This document shows, in pieces, positions 1 through 5,703 of a DNA stretch of 7,178 bases. How positions within the stretch are numbered: position 1 is the first letter of the stretch; every line of letters begins with the position of its first letter. The stretch comes from an uncultured Bacilli bacterium (GTDB lineage: Bacteria > Bacillota_I > Bacilli_A > ML615J-28 > CAG-698). The translations under genes and the position numbers were made by a program. The notes beneath the pieces were generated by a model that searched no databases, had not been told where the DNA came from, and saw only the letters and a program-made list of their open reading frames with translations. Location: the NCBI GenBank assembly GCA_947624315.1, contig CANQJU010000054.1, positions 1 through 7,178 of the forward strand. The letters run 5' to 3'.

Positions 1-306
1 CATTACTGATGTAAATCCACCATCGATACAAGATTTGCATAATTCGAAACTATCGCCATGGTCTAAGTGTAAGCAAATTGGTAAATCAGTATCTTCTAAA
101 GCGGCTTGAACTAAATGAACAAGATATGCATGTTTAGCATATTTTCTTGCACCTGCTGAAACTTGAAGAATAACAGGTGAGTTCATTTCTTTGGCAGCTT
201 CAGTTATACCTTGGACGATTTCCATATTATTTACATTGAAAGCGCCGACAGCATATCCTTCTTTATAAGCTTTTTCAAACATTTCTTTTGTGTTAACTAA
301 AGGCAT
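1..306 (-). CDS. fba: Class II fructose-bisphosphate aldolase, N-terminal part (runs off the left edge)
   Basis: Class II (zinc-dependent) aldolase of glycolysis and gluconeogenesis, which interconverts fructose-1,6-bisphosphate with DHAP and glyceraldehyde-3-phosphate in the cytoplasm. The 102 visible codons read MPLVNTKEMFEKAYKEGYAV at the start, followed by GAFNVNNME, the typical opening of the Fba/GatY family. The class II signature CLHLDHG lies at residues 78-84: Asp82 is the expected catalytic acid and His83 an expected zinc ligand. It is followed by a family-typical stretch ending GFTSVM at the window edge. Full-length relatives have about 285-310 residues, so about one third is present and the remaining zinc- and phosphate-binding residues lie outside. 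The start is set by an AGGAGG box (317-322) ten bases before the ATG at 306. Tagatose-bisphosphate aldolase (GatY/KbaY) is the main alternative; the visible part cannot exclude it, but Fba is more likely for a lone, strongly promoted gene. Confidence 0.93.
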   Translation of the reverse strand, partial: MPLVNTKEMFEKAYKEGYAVGAFNVNNMEIVQGITEAAKEMNSPVILQVSAGARKYAKHAYLVHLVQAALEDTDLPICLHLDHGDSFELCKSCIDGGFTSVM

Positions 307-316
307 AATTTATTTT

Positions 317-322
317 CCTCCT
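317..322 (-). promoter_or_regulatory. Ribosome binding site of fba
   Basis: The minus strand reads AGGAGG, a perfect Shine-Dalgarno core, with a 10-base spacer to the ATG at 304-306. It fixes the fba start and points to strong translation. Confidence 0.85.
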
Positions 323-345
323 ATTAATGCTTTTTTTACGATAGT

Positions 346-374
346 ATTATATCATAATCACTTTTTAAAATCAA
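346..374 (-). promoter_or_regulatory. Sigma-A type promoter of fba
   Basis: On the minus strand a -35 box TTGATT (369-374) is separated by exactly 17 bases from a perfect -10 box TATAAT (346-351). TGA immediately upstream of the -10 gives the extended TGnTATAAT form. Transcription should start near position 339, giving a leader of about 33 bases that carries only the AGGAGG box. This architecture fits a constitutive, highly expressed glycolytic gene. No operator or riboswitch-like structure is visible in the short leader. Confidence 0.82.
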
Positions 375-385
375 CAAAAACACAA

Positions 386-414
386 TGCACATTTTTTATT
401 TCTTTTTATATAAT
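386..414 (+). promoter_or_regulatory. Candidate promoter of the D-Ala-D-Ala carboxypeptidase gene
   Basis: A perfect TATAAT (409-414) lies 17 bases after TGCACA (386-391), which matches four of six bases of TTGACA. The start would fall near 421, giving a leader of about 86 bases. The surrounding sequence is almost pure A+T, where TATAAT-like words are frequent, so only the correct spacing supports this call. Its -35 box would lie 11 bases from the -35 of the divergent fba promoter. Confidence 0.42.
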
Positions 415-506
415 AAATATTAAATATTTATAAATTTATTACATTTTTTTAAAACATTCATAATATTATTTATTAAGAAAGGAAATCGTATAAATTTATT
501 AAAAAT

Positions 507-1670
507 ATGAAAAAAACATTTATTTTTATTTTTATTGTTTTATCTTTAATAGCTTTTAAGACTATTAAAATTCACGGAGATGAAAATCTAGATTTAGCCG
601 TTAATGCTAAAAGTGCCGTTCTAATTGAGCCATCAACTATGCAAGTTATTTTCGAAAAAAATCCTTATGAAGAATTAGCTCCCGCAAGCATGACCAAAAT
701 TATGACAATGCTATTAACCATGGAAAATATTAGCAATAATGTATTAACATATGATGAGATGCTAACAGCAAGTGAATATGCCACAAAAATGGGTGGAACA
801 CAAATATATCTAGAAGTAGGAGAAAAAATGTCAGTACACGACTTATTAAAGGCAGTAGCGGTAGCATCAGCAAACGATGCCGCTGTTGTTTTAGCCGAAG
901 CTATCGGAGGTTCTTGTGATAACTTTGTTAAAATGATGAATGATAAAGCTAAAGAATTAGGCTTAGAACATACCAATTTTAAAAATCCTAATGGTTTACC
1001 AGAAAATGATCATTATTCATGTGCTATGGATATGGCTGTTATGAGCGCCTATTTAGTAAACAATTATCCAGATATCTTAAAATATACAAGCATTTATGAA
1101 GATTATGTTAGAGAAGATACTGAGAAAAAATTTTGGCTTGTTAATCGCAACAAATTAGTAAAATATGTTGAAGGGGTAGATGGCTTAAAAACAGGATGGA
1201 CTAATGAAGCAGGTTATTGTTTAACTGCCACAATGAAAAAAGATAATCTCCGATTAGTTGCTGTAACAATGGGAAACACTTCGCCTGATAATCGCACTAA
1301 AGAAGCTTTACAAATGCTAAATTATGGAATGAGTAATTATGAAATAGTTTCTCTATATAAAGAAGGGGACATAATAAAGACTTATCAAAATATTGATTTG
1401 CTTCCAACAACCTATCATATTATAGTTAGTAAAGATGTTAATGTTTTAAAAAGAAAAGGAGAAAGCTTAGATAACATTACTACTGAAGAAATAATAAATT
1501 ATGAAAATATTGATGGAATAAGCAATAAAGATATTGGCATTTTAAAAATATCAATAGGTGATAAGTTGTATAAAGAGGTAGAATTAATTCTTTTAGAAGA
1601 TGTAAAAAAAGCTTCTTTTTTTGAAGTGTTTTTACAAATATTAAAAGAAATTTTCTTAATAACAAGATAA
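507..1670 (+). CDS. D-alanyl-D-alanine carboxypeptidase, peptidase S11 (PBP5/DacA/DacF-like)
   Basis: Low-molecular-mass penicillin-binding protein that removes the terminal D-Ala from peptidoglycan pentapeptides outside the membrane, limiting cross-linking. All three active-site motifs are intact: SMTK (catalytic Ser61, Lys64), SAN (Ser121, Asn123) and KTG (228-230). A signal peptide is clear: MKK, a hydrophobic stretch at about 4-17, then a short polar region with possible cleavage near residues 24-25. The segment after about 275 matches the position of the C-terminal beta domain of S11 enzymes. The last 17 or so residues (FFEVFLQILKEIFLITR) form a hydrophobic/amphipathic tail like the membrane anchor of PBP5 homologues. 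The length of 387 aa is close to B. subtilis DacF; DacA is the other possible name. It is a single-gene unit, divergent from fba and convergent with glpK. The start is unusual: the only purine-rich box (AAAGGA, 478-483) lies 23 bases upstream of the ATG, and an in-frame stop at 474-476 limits any N-terminal extension. Confidence 0.95.
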   Translation: MKKTFIFIFIVLSLIAFKTIKIHGDENLDLAVNAKSAVLIEPSTMQVIFEKNPYEELAPASMTKIMTMLLTMENISNNVLTYDEMLTASEYATKMGGTQIYLEVGEKMSVHDLLKAVAVASANDAAVVLAEAIGGSCDNFVKMMNDKAKELGLEHTNFKNPNGLPENDHYSCAMDMAVMSAYLVNNYPDILKYTSIYEDYVREDTEKKFWLVNRNKLVKYVEGVDGLKTGWTNEAGYCLTATMKKDNLRLVAVTMGNTSPDNRTKEALQMLNYGMSNYEIVSLYKEGDIIKTYQNIDLLPTTYHIIVSKDVNVLKRKGESLDNITTEEIINYENIDGISNKDIGILKISIGDKLYKEVELILLEDVKKASFFEVFLQILKEIFLITR

Positions 1671-1716
1671 AAGGGATTAATTTGAACTATAAAGGTTCAA
1701 AAAAATCCCTTTTTTT
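1671..1716 (+). terminator. Rho-independent terminator, probably bidirectional
   Basis: The outer stem AAGGGATT (1671-1678) pairs with AATCCCTT (1704-1711). The inner stem TTTGAAC (1681-1687) pairs with GTTCAAA (1695-1701). A 2x2 A-A internal loop separates them and the apical loop has 7 bases. A run of seven T (1710-1716) follows on the plus strand, ideal for ending the carboxypeptidase transcript that stops at 1670. On the minus strand the hairpin is followed by TTTTATCTTGTT, a weaker U-rich tract, so it may also stop the glpK operon. The glpK stop codon (1715-1717) lies inside the T tract. Confidence 0.9.
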
Positions 1717-3214
1717 ATCTTTTGAATTGACGAGTAGCATTAACAGCAATTTTCCATCCTTGATATTTTTCATTGCGTTCTTTAGAACTCATCTTGCTTA
1801 AAAATATTTTATCAACAGAATTGTTTTTGATAATTTCATTCTTATCTTTCCACATCTTTACAGCAAGTCCTGCTAAATAAGCAGCACCTAAAGCTGTTGT
1901 TTCCATACATTTAGGGCGAACTAATTTTAAGTCCATAATATTTGATTGGAATTGCATCAAATAGTTATTGGCACTTGCTCCTCCATCAACTCCTAAACTA
2001 GAAATTTCGATTTGTGTTTCTTCTTTCATAACTTCCATTAAATCTTTAGATTGATAAGCAATAGATTCAATAGTGGCTGTAATAAAATGTTCCTTTTTAG
2101 TTCCTCTTGTCAAACCAAAAACTGCTCCTCTAGCATCATTGTCCCAGTATGGAGTACCTAAACCAACGAATGCGGGAACGACATAAACCCCATCGCTACC
2201 ATTAACTCTATTAGCATAATCCTCACAATCACGAGAGTTTTTAAACATACGCATGCCATCGCGAAGCCATTGGATTGCCGAACCAGCCACAAAAACAGAT
2301 CCTTCTAAGGCATACTCTGTTCTTCCATCGATATTCCAAGCAATAGTTGTTAATAAACCTTTTTTAGAATAAACAGGTTTATATTTAGTATTCATTAACA
2401 TGAAACATCCTGTTCCATATGTATTTTTAACATTACCAATATCAAAACAACATTGACCAAATAATGAAGCTTGTTGATCACCGATAATAGATGTAATAGG
2501 AATATCACAATTATCATCTATTTCCCATAATTTACTAGCAACACCATATATTTCACTATTGCTATGAACTTCTGGTAATATTTCTTTAGGAATATCAAAT
2601 ATTTTTAATAATTCCTCATCCCAACAATTATCAATAATATTATATAACATTGTTCTACTAGCATTAGATGGATCAGTTATATGTAATTTACCATCAGTTA
2701 ATTTCCAAACCAAAAAAGTATCAATTGTTCCAAACAAAATTTCTCCTTTTTTAGCTTTTTCATAACTACCAGGAACATGTTCAAAAATCCATTTAATTTT
2801 ACTTGCTGAAAAATATGGATTAATTATTAATCCTGTTTTTTTGTGAATTAATTCTTCATAATCATCTTTAATTAATTGATCACATATATCTTGTGATTGG
2901 CGACTTTGCCATACAATAGCATTATAAATTGGTTTTCCGGTTAATTTATCCCAAAGAACAGTTGTCTCTCTTTGATTTGTGATACCAATTGCACAAATAT
3001 CTTTTAACTGTAAACCACTCTTAAACAATGCTTCTTTGATTACTTCATAAACTGTTTCCCATATTTCTTCAGGACTTTGTTCAACCCATCCGCTATGAGG
3101 ACATATTTGACTAAATTCCATTTGCGCCTTTGCAACAATTTCACTTTGCTTATTAAAAATAATAGCTCTACTGCTTGTTGTTCCTTGGTCAATTGCTAAA
3201 ACATAATTTTTCAT
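1715..3214 (-). CDS. glpK: Glycerol kinase
   Basis: FGGY-family kinase that phosphorylates glycerol to sn-glycerol-3-phosphate with ATP in the cytoplasm. From the ATG at 3214 it is 499 aa, the normal family length. Visible motifs, numbered from that ATG: phosphate-binding DQGTTSSR (9-16), glycerol-binding Arg82-Glu83 in NQRETT, WQSRQ, PYFSASK with Tyr134, catalytic Asp246 in GDQQASLFG, the FGGY-type GSVFVAGSAIQWLRDG, and DGGASANN near 411. An in-frame GTG at 3220 is an alternative start, but GGGAG at 3222-3226 gives a 7-base spacer to the ATG and almost none to the GTG, so the ATG is preferred. It is the last gene of a three-gene operon, 2 bases after the HAD gene. The segment where Firmicute GlpK carries the HPr-phosphorylated His (YHFFG in B. 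subtilis, as recalled) reads SKLWEIDD here, with no His. No glpF, glpO/glpD or glpP is in the window. Confidence 0.96.
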   Translation of the reverse strand: MKNYVLAIDQGTTSSRAIIFNKQSEIVAKAQMEFSQICPHSGWVEQSPEEIWETVYEVIKEALFKSGLQLKDICAIGITNQRETTVLWDKLTGKPIYNAIVWQSRQSQDICDQLIKDDYEELIHKKTGLIINPYFSASKIKWIFEHVPGSYEKAKKGEILFGTIDTFLVWKLTDGKLHITDPSNASRTMLYNIIDNCWDEELLKIFDIPKEILPEVHSNSEIYGVASKLWEIDDNCDIPITSIIGDQQASLFGQCCFDIGNVKNTYGTGCFMLMNTKYKPVYSKKGLLTTIAWNIDGRTEYALEGSVFVAGSAIQWLRDGMRMFKNSRDCEDYANRVNGSDGVYVVPAFVGLGTPYWDNDARGAVFGLTRGTKKEHFITATIESIAYQSKDLMEVMKEETQIEISSLGVDGGASANNYLMQFQSNIMDLKLVRPKCMETTALGAAYLAGLAVKMWKDKNEIIKNNSVDKIFLSKMSSKERNEKYQGWKIAVNATRQFKR

Positions 3215-3216
3215 AT

Positions 3217-4050
3217 TCACTCTCCCATATCACACTCTAAATCACCTTTAAGCAATTTTTCAATTGCTTGACTAACACCATTATTTTCATTAGTGTCGGT
3301 TATATAACTGGCAATCTTTTTTATTTCTGGTAAAGAATTATTCATGGCAACACCAATTTTAGCATTCTTTATCATTTCATAATCATTCATAGAATCACCA
3401 ATTGCCATAATCTCATTAGAACTTATCTTTAAATAATTTGCTAAAAAGGTTAAACCTTTCCATTTGCTAACATCTTTATTCATAAATTCTAAAAAGCAAG
3501 GCATGGAAATAACAACATTATATTTATCTTTTAAAACTTGGGGAACCATTTCATATATTTTCTTTATTACTTCTGGGTCACCACTAACCATATACTTATA
3601 AGCTTTTTCATTTTGTGAAAGATTTTCAAAATCAATTTGGATTAAATCAATATTATTAAATGTTTTTTCTAAATATGTATATTCATTCATCACATCATAA
3701 CTGATTGATCCTCTTTGATGGATATAATGTGACACCTTATCATATTGTTTTAAATAACTATGAATTTCTAAAATATCATTTCTTGATAAATAGCAAGAAT
3801 AAATCTCATTACCCATATAAACATCATAGATTGCTGCCCCATTATAAGCTATAAAGTATTGATTTTTTTCATATATATGCATTTTTTTATAATATTCAAT
3901 AGTCTTTTCAACAAACGGTCTTCCGGTTGTTAAAACACACTTAATTCCGTTTTGATTGGCATGACTTACTGCTAGACAATTTTCTAAAGATATATCTTTA
4001 TTGCTATCTAAAATAGTATCATCACAATCAATCCCAATTAATTTTATCAT
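3217..4050 (-). CDS. Cof-type HAD-superfamily phosphatase (HAD-IIB)
   Basis: Cytoplasmic Mg-dependent phosphohydrolase of the Cof/YidA-like HAD-IIB group, which typically acts on sugar phosphates and other small phosphorylated metabolites; the substrate cannot be read from sequence. The four HAD motifs are present: motif I DCDDT (8-12; nucleophile Asp8, acid/base Asp10), motif II LTTGRP (40-45), motif III Lys197 in VSKWKGL, and motif IV GDSMND (218-223) followed by the family-typical IGVAMNNSLPEIKKIASYITD. Residues of about 85-185 form the C2-type cap. The length of 277 aa is normal. The ATG at 4050 has GGAG (4060-4063) at a 9-base spacing. It sits 15 bp after the DUF1846 gene and 2 bp before glpK, so all three are co-transcribed. 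Co-transcription with glpK makes a glycerol- or triose-phosphate-type substrate possible, but Cof proteins are usually promiscuous. Confidence 0.92.
   Translation of the reverse strand: MIKLIGIDCDDTILDSNKDISLENCLAVSHANQNGIKCVLTTGRPFVEKTIEYYKKMHIYEKNQYFIAYNGAAIYDVYMGNEIYSCYLSRNDILEIHSYLKQYDKVSHYIHQRGSISYDVMNEYTYLEKTFNNIDLIQIDFENLSQNEKAYKYMVSGDPEVIKKIYEMVPQVLKDKYNVVISMPCFLEFMNKDVSKWKGLTFLANYLKISSNEIMAIGDSMNDYEMIKNAKIGVAMNNSLPEIKKIASYITDTNENNGVSQAIEKLLKGDLECDMGE
3222..3226 (-). promoter_or_regulatory. Ribosome binding site of glpK, inside the end of the HAD gene
   Basis: GGGAG on the minus strand lies within the last Met-Gly-Glu codons of the upstream phosphatase gene, 7 bases before the ATG at 3212-3214. 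Because it is buried in translated sequence next to the TGA stop (3217-3219), glpK translation is probably coupled to that of the HAD gene. It decides for the ATG over the GTG at 3218-3220. Confidence 0.75.
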
Positions 4051-4065
4051 TTATATATACTCCAA

Positions 4066-5544
4066 TCAATATAAATTTTTAATTCTCACAACTGGTTCTT
4101 CTGTAACTTGAATTCCTAATTTCTTTAAGCAATTTAAATCAACATCAGAAAGTATTGTAGCTGAATGAGCTTGTAATCCTTCAAGTTTTGGAAGTTGTTT
4201 TAAAGCAAGTTCAGCTAAAGGACTTGTAGTAGCAGATATAGCTAAAGCAATTAACACCTCATCTAAATGTAAGCGTGGATTGCGATGTCCTAAAGAATTA
4301 ATTTTTAAATTTTGAATTGGCTCAATAATATTATGACTTATTAACATTAAACTATCATCAATATTAGCTAACTCCTTTAAAGTATTTAAAATTAAAGCTG
4401 CTGGAGAACGGAATAATGATGATGTTTTTCCTGTAACAATCTTACCATTTGGGAGTTCAATTGCCATATAAGGAATTTCATTTTCTTGAGCCTTTTCTAA
4501 ACATACACCAACACATTTACGAGAATTAACATCAATTGAAGCTTGATTCATTAACATAATAGCTTTATTAACAGCTTCTTCACTATATTTTCCATAGAAT
4601 TTATTTTTTAAAGCTGCATAATATCGACGAATAATTTCATTGCGGCTAGCATCTTGAGCTGCTTCATCATCGCAAATACAAAATCCTGCCATATTAACTC
4701 CCATATCTGTTGGAGAATTATATGGAGATAATCCATAAATTCTTTCAAAGATATTTTTAAGAAGTGGGAAAACTTCAATATCACGATTATAATTAACAGT
4801 TAATTTACCATATGCTTCTAAATGAAAAGGATCAATCATATTGACATCATTTAAATCTAAAGTAGCCGCCTCATATGCCAAATTAACGGGATGATTCAAA
4901 CTAATATTCCAAATAGGAAAAGTTTCATATTTAGCATATCCAGCTCTGATTCCTCTTTTGTTTTCATGATATAGTTGTGATAAACATGTGGCCATTTTTC
5001 CACTTCCAGGACCAGGAGCTGTAACAACAACTAATGGTCTAGTTGTCTCAATATATTCATTTTTGCCTAAACCATCTTCAGAAACAACTAAAGGAATATT
5101 TTGAGGATAACCATTAATTGGATAATGCAAGTAAGTCTTTATTCCTAAATTTTCTAATTTTTTCTTAAAAATAAGAGTCAAAGGTTGCTCTTGATATTTT
5201 GATAAAACGACACTACTAACTAATAGATCAACACTTCTAAATGAATCTATTAATCTTAAAACTTCAGCTTCATAGGTTAAACCTAAATCTTCACGCATTT
5301 TATTGTTTTGAATATCATTAGAATTAACAACTATAACTATTTCTGCTTTATCTTTTAAACCTAAAAGCATTTTTAATTTTGTATCATGTTTGAAACCTGG
5401 TAAAACTCTTTCTGCATGAAAATCATCAAACAACTTTCCCCCGAATTCAAGATACAATTTATCATCGAATTGGGAAATGCGTTTCATAATTTCTTCTCTT
5501 TGAATCTTTAAATATTTTTCGTTATCAAAAGCTATTTTTTTCAT
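4066..5544 (-). CDS. DUF1846 / UPF0371 family protein of unknown function
   Basis: Matches what I know of the conserved UPF0371/DUF1846 family, about 490-500 aa and common in Firmicutes and Actinobacteria; no biochemical function is established to my knowledge. The length of 492 aa indicates an intact gene. Family-typical stretches are FDNEKYLKIQ at 6-15, KLYLEFGGKLFDDFHAERVLPGF-type sequence at 29-51, GPGSGKMATCLSQLYHE at 178-194, and the segment around 235-246 containing NMIDPFHLEAYG. GPGSGK resembles a nucleotide-binding P-loop but has one base-loop residue fewer than a strict Walker A (GxxxGK, then Met instead of Ser/Thr), so nucleotide binding is only a suggestion. No signal peptide or membrane segment is seen, so it is probably cytoplasmic. 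The start is supported by AGAGG (5552-5556) 7 bases before the ATG. It is first in the operon with the HAD phosphatase and glpK, and follows an AT-rich leader with two dyads. Confidence 0.9.
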   Translation of the reverse strand: MKKIAFDNEKYLKIQREEIMKRISQFDDKLYLEFGGKLFDDFHAERVLPGFKHDTKLKMLLGLKDKAEIVIVVNSNDIQNNKMREDLGLTYEAEVLRLIDSFRSVDLLVSSVVLSKYQEQPLTLIFKKKLENLGIKTYLHYPINGYPQNIPLVVSEDGLGKNEYIETTRPLVVVTAPGPGSGKMATCLSQLYHENKRGIRAGYAKYETFPIWNISLNHPVNLAYEAATLDLNDVNMIDPFHLEAYGKLTVNYNRDIEVFPLLKNIFERIYGLSPYNSPTDMGVNMAGFCICDDEAAQDASRNEIIRRYYAALKNKFYGKYSEEAVNKAIMLMNQASIDVNSRKCVGVCLEKAQENEIPYMAIELPNGKIVTGKTSSLFRSPAALILNTLKELANIDDSLMLISHNIIEPIQNLKINSLGHRNPRLHLDEVLIALAISATTSPLAELALKQLPKLEGLQAHSATILSDVDLNCLKKLGIQVTEEPVVRIKNLY

Positions 5545-5571
5545 TTCTTTGCCTCTTTCTATTTTATTTTT

Positions 5572-5581
5572 TGTTCGAACA
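5572..5581. promoter_or_regulatory. Perfect 10-bp palindrome TGTTCGAACA, candidate operator
   Basis: A GC-containing perfect palindrome stands out in an otherwise almost pure A+T region, 28-37 bases upstream of the DUF1846 start codon. It has no loop, so it is more likely a dimeric protein-binding site than an RNA hairpin. It is not a LexA box, because the half-sites are in the order GTTC-GAAC instead of GAAC-N4-GTTC. No regulator can be named, and chance cannot be excluded for ten bases. Confidence 0.35.
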
Positions 5582-5597
5582 TTTTTATTTCATTAAA

Positions 5598-5627
5598 GTA
5601 AATTAATATTTTAAAAAAATAATTTAC
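5598..5627. repeat. 8-bp inverted repeat with a 14-bp A/T spacer in the operon leader
   Basis: GTAAATTA (5598-5605) is repeated in inverted orientation as TAATTTAC (5620-5627), and several further symmetric A/T pairs inside and just outside extend the imperfect dyad around its centre near 5612. It lies upstream of the DUF1846-HAD-glpK operon where its promoter should be, although I could not identify a convincing -35/-10 pair there. It could be an operator, a hairpin, or an accident of A/T-rich sequence. Confidence 0.35.
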
Positions 5628-5664
5628 ATTTTGTTATATATAAATAGGAAATTTTCTTTTATTA

Positions 5665-5689
5665 AAAAAGGTAAAATATTATCCTTTTT
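5665..5689 (-). terminator. Weak candidate terminator after the rRNA methyltransferase gene
   Basis: On the minus strand AAAAAGG (5683-5689) pairs with CCTTTTT (5665-5671) around an 11-base loop, and the descending arm runs into TTTTTTAAT. It begins 14 bases after the methyltransferase stop codon (5704-5706). The stem has only two G-C pairs, so it is weak. Location and the U-rich descending arm are the support; readthrough into the DUF1846 operon is possible. Confidence 0.45.
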
Positions 5690-5703
5690 AAAGCAAAAAT
5701 AAA

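Noticed and set aside
429..501. Exact 13-bp direct repeat TATAAATTTATTA at 429-441 and 489-501, plus the palindrome TAAATATTTA at 421-430
   Set aside because: The region is almost pure A+T, where a 13-bp repeat within about 150 bp is expected roughly by chance. Nothing else marks it as an operator.
665..976. 103-aa minus-strand reading frame inside the carboxypeptidase gene
   Set aside because: It lies wholly antisense to a gene with intact catalytic motifs, resembles no family, and has no convincing ribosome binding site.
1480..1665. 61-aa minus-strand frame opposite the carboxypeptidase C-terminus
   Set aside because: Leu/Phe-rich composition is the mirror of the hydrophobic, Lys-rich C-terminal coding sequence; it is a shadow frame.
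3217..4068. Mollicute-type genetic code (UGA = Trp)
   Set aside because: The HAD and DUF1846 genes both end in TGA at family-normal lengths with the next gene starting immediately after, and tryptophans are encoded by TGG.
5572..5581. LexA (SOS) box for TGTTCGAACA
   Set aside because: Gram-positive LexA sites have GAAC and GTTC half-sites in the opposite order with four bases between; the order and spacing do not fit.
5545..5703. Riboswitch or small RNA in the largest internal gap
   Set aside because: The 159 bases are nearly all A/T with no G/C-rich helices, no T-box, and no conserved riboswitch core that I recognise.
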